From Woeseiaceae bacterium (GTDB lineage: Bacteria; Pseudomonadota; Gammaproteobacteria; Steroidobacterales; Woeseiaceae): a stretch of 64,000 nucleotides of DNA. Below are positions 61,904 through 64,000 of this stretch, piece by piece. The stretch spans positions 1-64,000 of the forward strand of contig JASJBB010000005.1 in assembly GCA_030066735.1 (NCBI GenBank). The letters run 5' to 3'. The notes beneath the pieces are model-generated. The model saw only the letters and a list, made by a program, of their open reading frames with translations. It ran no database searches and was not told where the DNA came from. Every line of letters begins with the position of its first letter. The first letter of the stretch is position 1. A program made the translations under genes and the position numbers.

Positions 61904-62857
61904 ATTGGGAGAAGAGCCGTCTTTCCTGAGCCACACTTTGTAGCAAGCAACGACATCCGCCTGGCCGTCTTCGAACAGGGAGACGGCCAGGCGGTCTTTT
62001 TTTTGCACGGCTTTCCCGAGCTCGCCTACTCCTGGCGCTTCCAGCTGCCGGCGGTAGCCGGGGCCGGCTACCGCGCCATTGCCATCGACCAGCGCGGCTA
62101 CGGCCAGAGTACTGTGCCGCCGACTATCGAGGACTATGGCATCGACCAGCTCATTGGCGACGTGCTAGGGCTGCTCGACCACCTCGAGATCGAGCGCGGG
62201 ACCTTCGTCGGGCACGACTGGGGCGCATTCGTCCTGTGGCACATGAGCCTGCTGTACCCCGAACGCATGGCGCGGCAGGCGATCCTGAATATCCCGTTCT
62301 GGCCGCGCCCGCCCATCGACCCGATCGCGCTGTTCCGGCAGCGGTTCGGCGACGACTTCTACATCGTCAACTTCCAGGATTCCGACGAGGCTGACCGGAC
62401 CTTCGCCTCGGATCCGGCGCATTTCTTCGACGTACTCATGCGCAAGAACCAGGTGTCGCGCCGCGAATTCGAACAGCTCCCGGCCGAGCGCCGGGTGCTG
62501 AGCCTGTTGCAGACATTCGCCCGCAGCGAGTCAGGTGGCGACCCCCTGCTCAGTGACGAGGAGCGTGACTACTTCACCAGTGCTTTCGCCCGGACAGGCT
62601 TTACCGGCCCGATCAACTGGTACCGCAACTGGACCGCCAACTGGCAGCGGCTCGACGGTGTGCCGCAGGTCGTGGAGGTGCCCACGCTTTTCATCGGCGC
62701 GATGGACGATATCGTCGTCTCGCCAGAACACATCGAGGCCATGAAACCGTTTGTGAAAAACCTCGAGTGCCATGTGCTCGAGAACTGTGGCCACTGGTCG
62801 CAGCAGGAGAAGCCCGACGCGGTCAATCGGCTCCTGATCGACTGGCTAGCCACTTGA
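61904..62857 (+). CDS. Alpha/beta hydrolase (epoxide hydrolase-like), start uncertain
   Basis: FVASNDIRLAVFEQGDGQAVFFLHGFPELAYSWRFQLPAV lies upstream of and across the track start 62003; GHDWGAFVLWHM. Confidence 0.8.
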   Translation: MGRRAVFPEPHFVASNDIRLAVFEQGDGQAVFFLHGFPELAYSWRFQLPAVAGAGYRAIAIDQRGYGQSTVPPTIEDYGIDQLIGDVLGLLDHLEIERGTFVGHDWGAFVLWHMSLLYPERMARQAILNIPFWPRPPIDPIALFRQRFGDDFYIVNFQDSDEADRTFASDPAHFFDVLMRKNQVSRREFEQLPAERRVLSLLQTFARSESGGDPLLSDEERDYFTSAFARTGFTGPINWYRNWTANWQRLDGVPQVVEVPTLFIGAMDDIVVSPEHIEAMKPFVKNLECHVLENCGHWSQQEKPDAVNRLLIDWLAT

Positions 62858-63218
62858 GCCCCTGCGTGTACGACACGTAAGCGGCGCCGCCGGCGATCAT
62901 GAAATTCACGATCTCGGCCAACGTGACCGGACCGGCGCCGGTCGCAAACACGTCATGCGTGATCATCATGGAACGGAGCGCCATGCTGATGATCAGGGCC
63001 GCGAGCGTAACGACGGACTCCACCAGGCCGACGACGTTGGTCCAGGCCGGGCGCCAGATCACGAGCGCGAAACAGCCGAAGAGCACGACATAAAACAGCA
63101 CCCGCAGCGTCGGCGCCGACTCGAGAAACGCCGCGCGGACATTGACGCCGAAGCCGAAGTCGAGGGAGACGAACAGCGCTGTGGCCGCGTAGTAGATGCG
63201 CAAAATGTTTCTATTCAT
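62823..63218 (-). CDS. Small integral membrane protein, unknown
   Basis: Four hydrophobic segments (e.g. VLFYVVLFGCFALVIW). Confidence 0.7.
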   Translation of the reverse strand: MNRNILRIYYAATALFVSLDFGFGVNVRAAFLESAPTLRVLFYVVLFGCFALVIWRPAWTNVVGLVESVVTLAALIISMALRSMMITHDVFATGAGPVTLAEIVNFMIAGGAAYVSYTQGLKWLASRSGAD

Positions 63219-63293
63219 TTCCGTCGAGTTTACTGCAATAAATCTCGATTAATATCGGTCTACTAGGTGACGACACTGCCTTCAGGGCCCGAC

Positions 63294-64000
63294 ATGCTGA
63301 TCAAGAAACCCGCCGACATCCGCCCGTCCGAGATCACGAGCGAGAGCAACTACCTGGACCGCCGCCAGTTCATCGGCGCCGGGAGCATTGCGGGCGCCTC
63401 CCTGCTGGCCGGCCCGGCGCTCGGGGCCATTGTGCCCGAGGGCGATCGCGCGCAGTTGCCGGATGTCCGCAAGAGCCCGTTCAGCACGTCCGAAAAGCCC
63501 AACAGCTACGAGGACATCACGACGTACAACAACTACTACGAGTTCGGCACCGGCAAAGGCGACCCGTTTCGCAACGCGCAGGACTTCGAGGCGCGGCCGT
63601 GGTCGGTCACGGTCGACGGGCATGCCGCGAAGACCGGCACGTTCGACTTCGACGACTTCATCAAGCCGTTCGACCTCGAGGAGCGCATTTATCGCATGCG
63701 TTGCGTCGAGGCCTGGTCGATGGTCATTCCCTGGGTGGGCATCTCGCTGGCCGACGTCGTCAGGCATCACCAGCCCACGTCGAAGGCGAAGTACGTGGCC
63801 TTCGAAACGCTCCACGACCCCAAGCGCATGCCGGGGCAACGCCGCCGGGTGCTCGACTGGCCCTACCGCGAGGGACTGACCATTGCGGAGGCGACCAACC
63901 CGCTGACCATCCTCGCAGTCGGCGTCTACGGCGAGGCCATGCCGAACCAGAACGGCGCGCCGATTCGGCTCGTCGTGCCGTGGAAATACGGTTTCAAAGG
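63294..64000 (+). CDS. msrP: MsrP-type sulfoxide reductase catalytic subunit, 3'-truncated
   Basis: [76 protein letters not shown]; open to window end. Confidence 0.94.
   Translation, partial: MLIKKPADIRPSEITSESNYLDRRQFIGAGSIAGASLLAGPALGAIVPEGDRAQLPDVRKSPFSTSEKPNSYEDITTYNNYYEFGTGKGDPFRNAQDFEARPWSVTVDGHAAKTGTFDFDDFIKPFDLEERIYRMRCVEAWSMVIPWVGISLADVVRHHQPTSKAKYVAFETLHDPKRMPGQRRRVLDWPYREGLTIAEATNPLTILAVGVYGEAMPNQNGAPIRLVVPWKYGFK

Noticed and set aside
61892-61917. AGCTCTTCCCC/GGGAGAAGAGC hairpin after the S8 gene as its terminator
   Set aside because: Stem is imperfect and lacks a proper T-tract; insufficient to call.

Overview
GC-rich 64 kb chromosomal window whose gene content and dnaG-rpoD order suggest a gammaproteobacterium (inference). 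It runs from a 5'-truncated dnaG to a 3'-truncated msrP. Most of it is housekeeping: dnaG, rpoD, typA, tldD/pmbA, folE, msrA, murI, ileS and fdxA. Several c-di-GMP signalling genes are also present. No phage, transposase or CRISPR array was recognised. The main non-routine signals are: (1) a complete T-box leader (Ile specifier ATC, T-box GGGTGGTACCGTG, 13-bp terminator) upstream of a type-2-like ileS on the minus strand; (2) a tRNA-Ile(CAU) gene interrupted after the anticodon by a ~233-nt group I intron; (3) two copies of an intergenic element with a conserved 31-nt apical loop on completely different but fully paired stems; (4) a divergent ~11.7-kb cluster of secreted heme-motif proteins (HzsA-alpha-like, LamG, DUF1501-like, DUF3570/DUF4266) with a textbook sigma-54 promoter; (5) a LexA-box-controlled SPL-like radical SAM gene; (6) an S8 protease with eight WTDGG repeats; (7) genes that appear to lack canonical start codons (ATT candidates). 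All calls come from reading the sequence; no database search was run.
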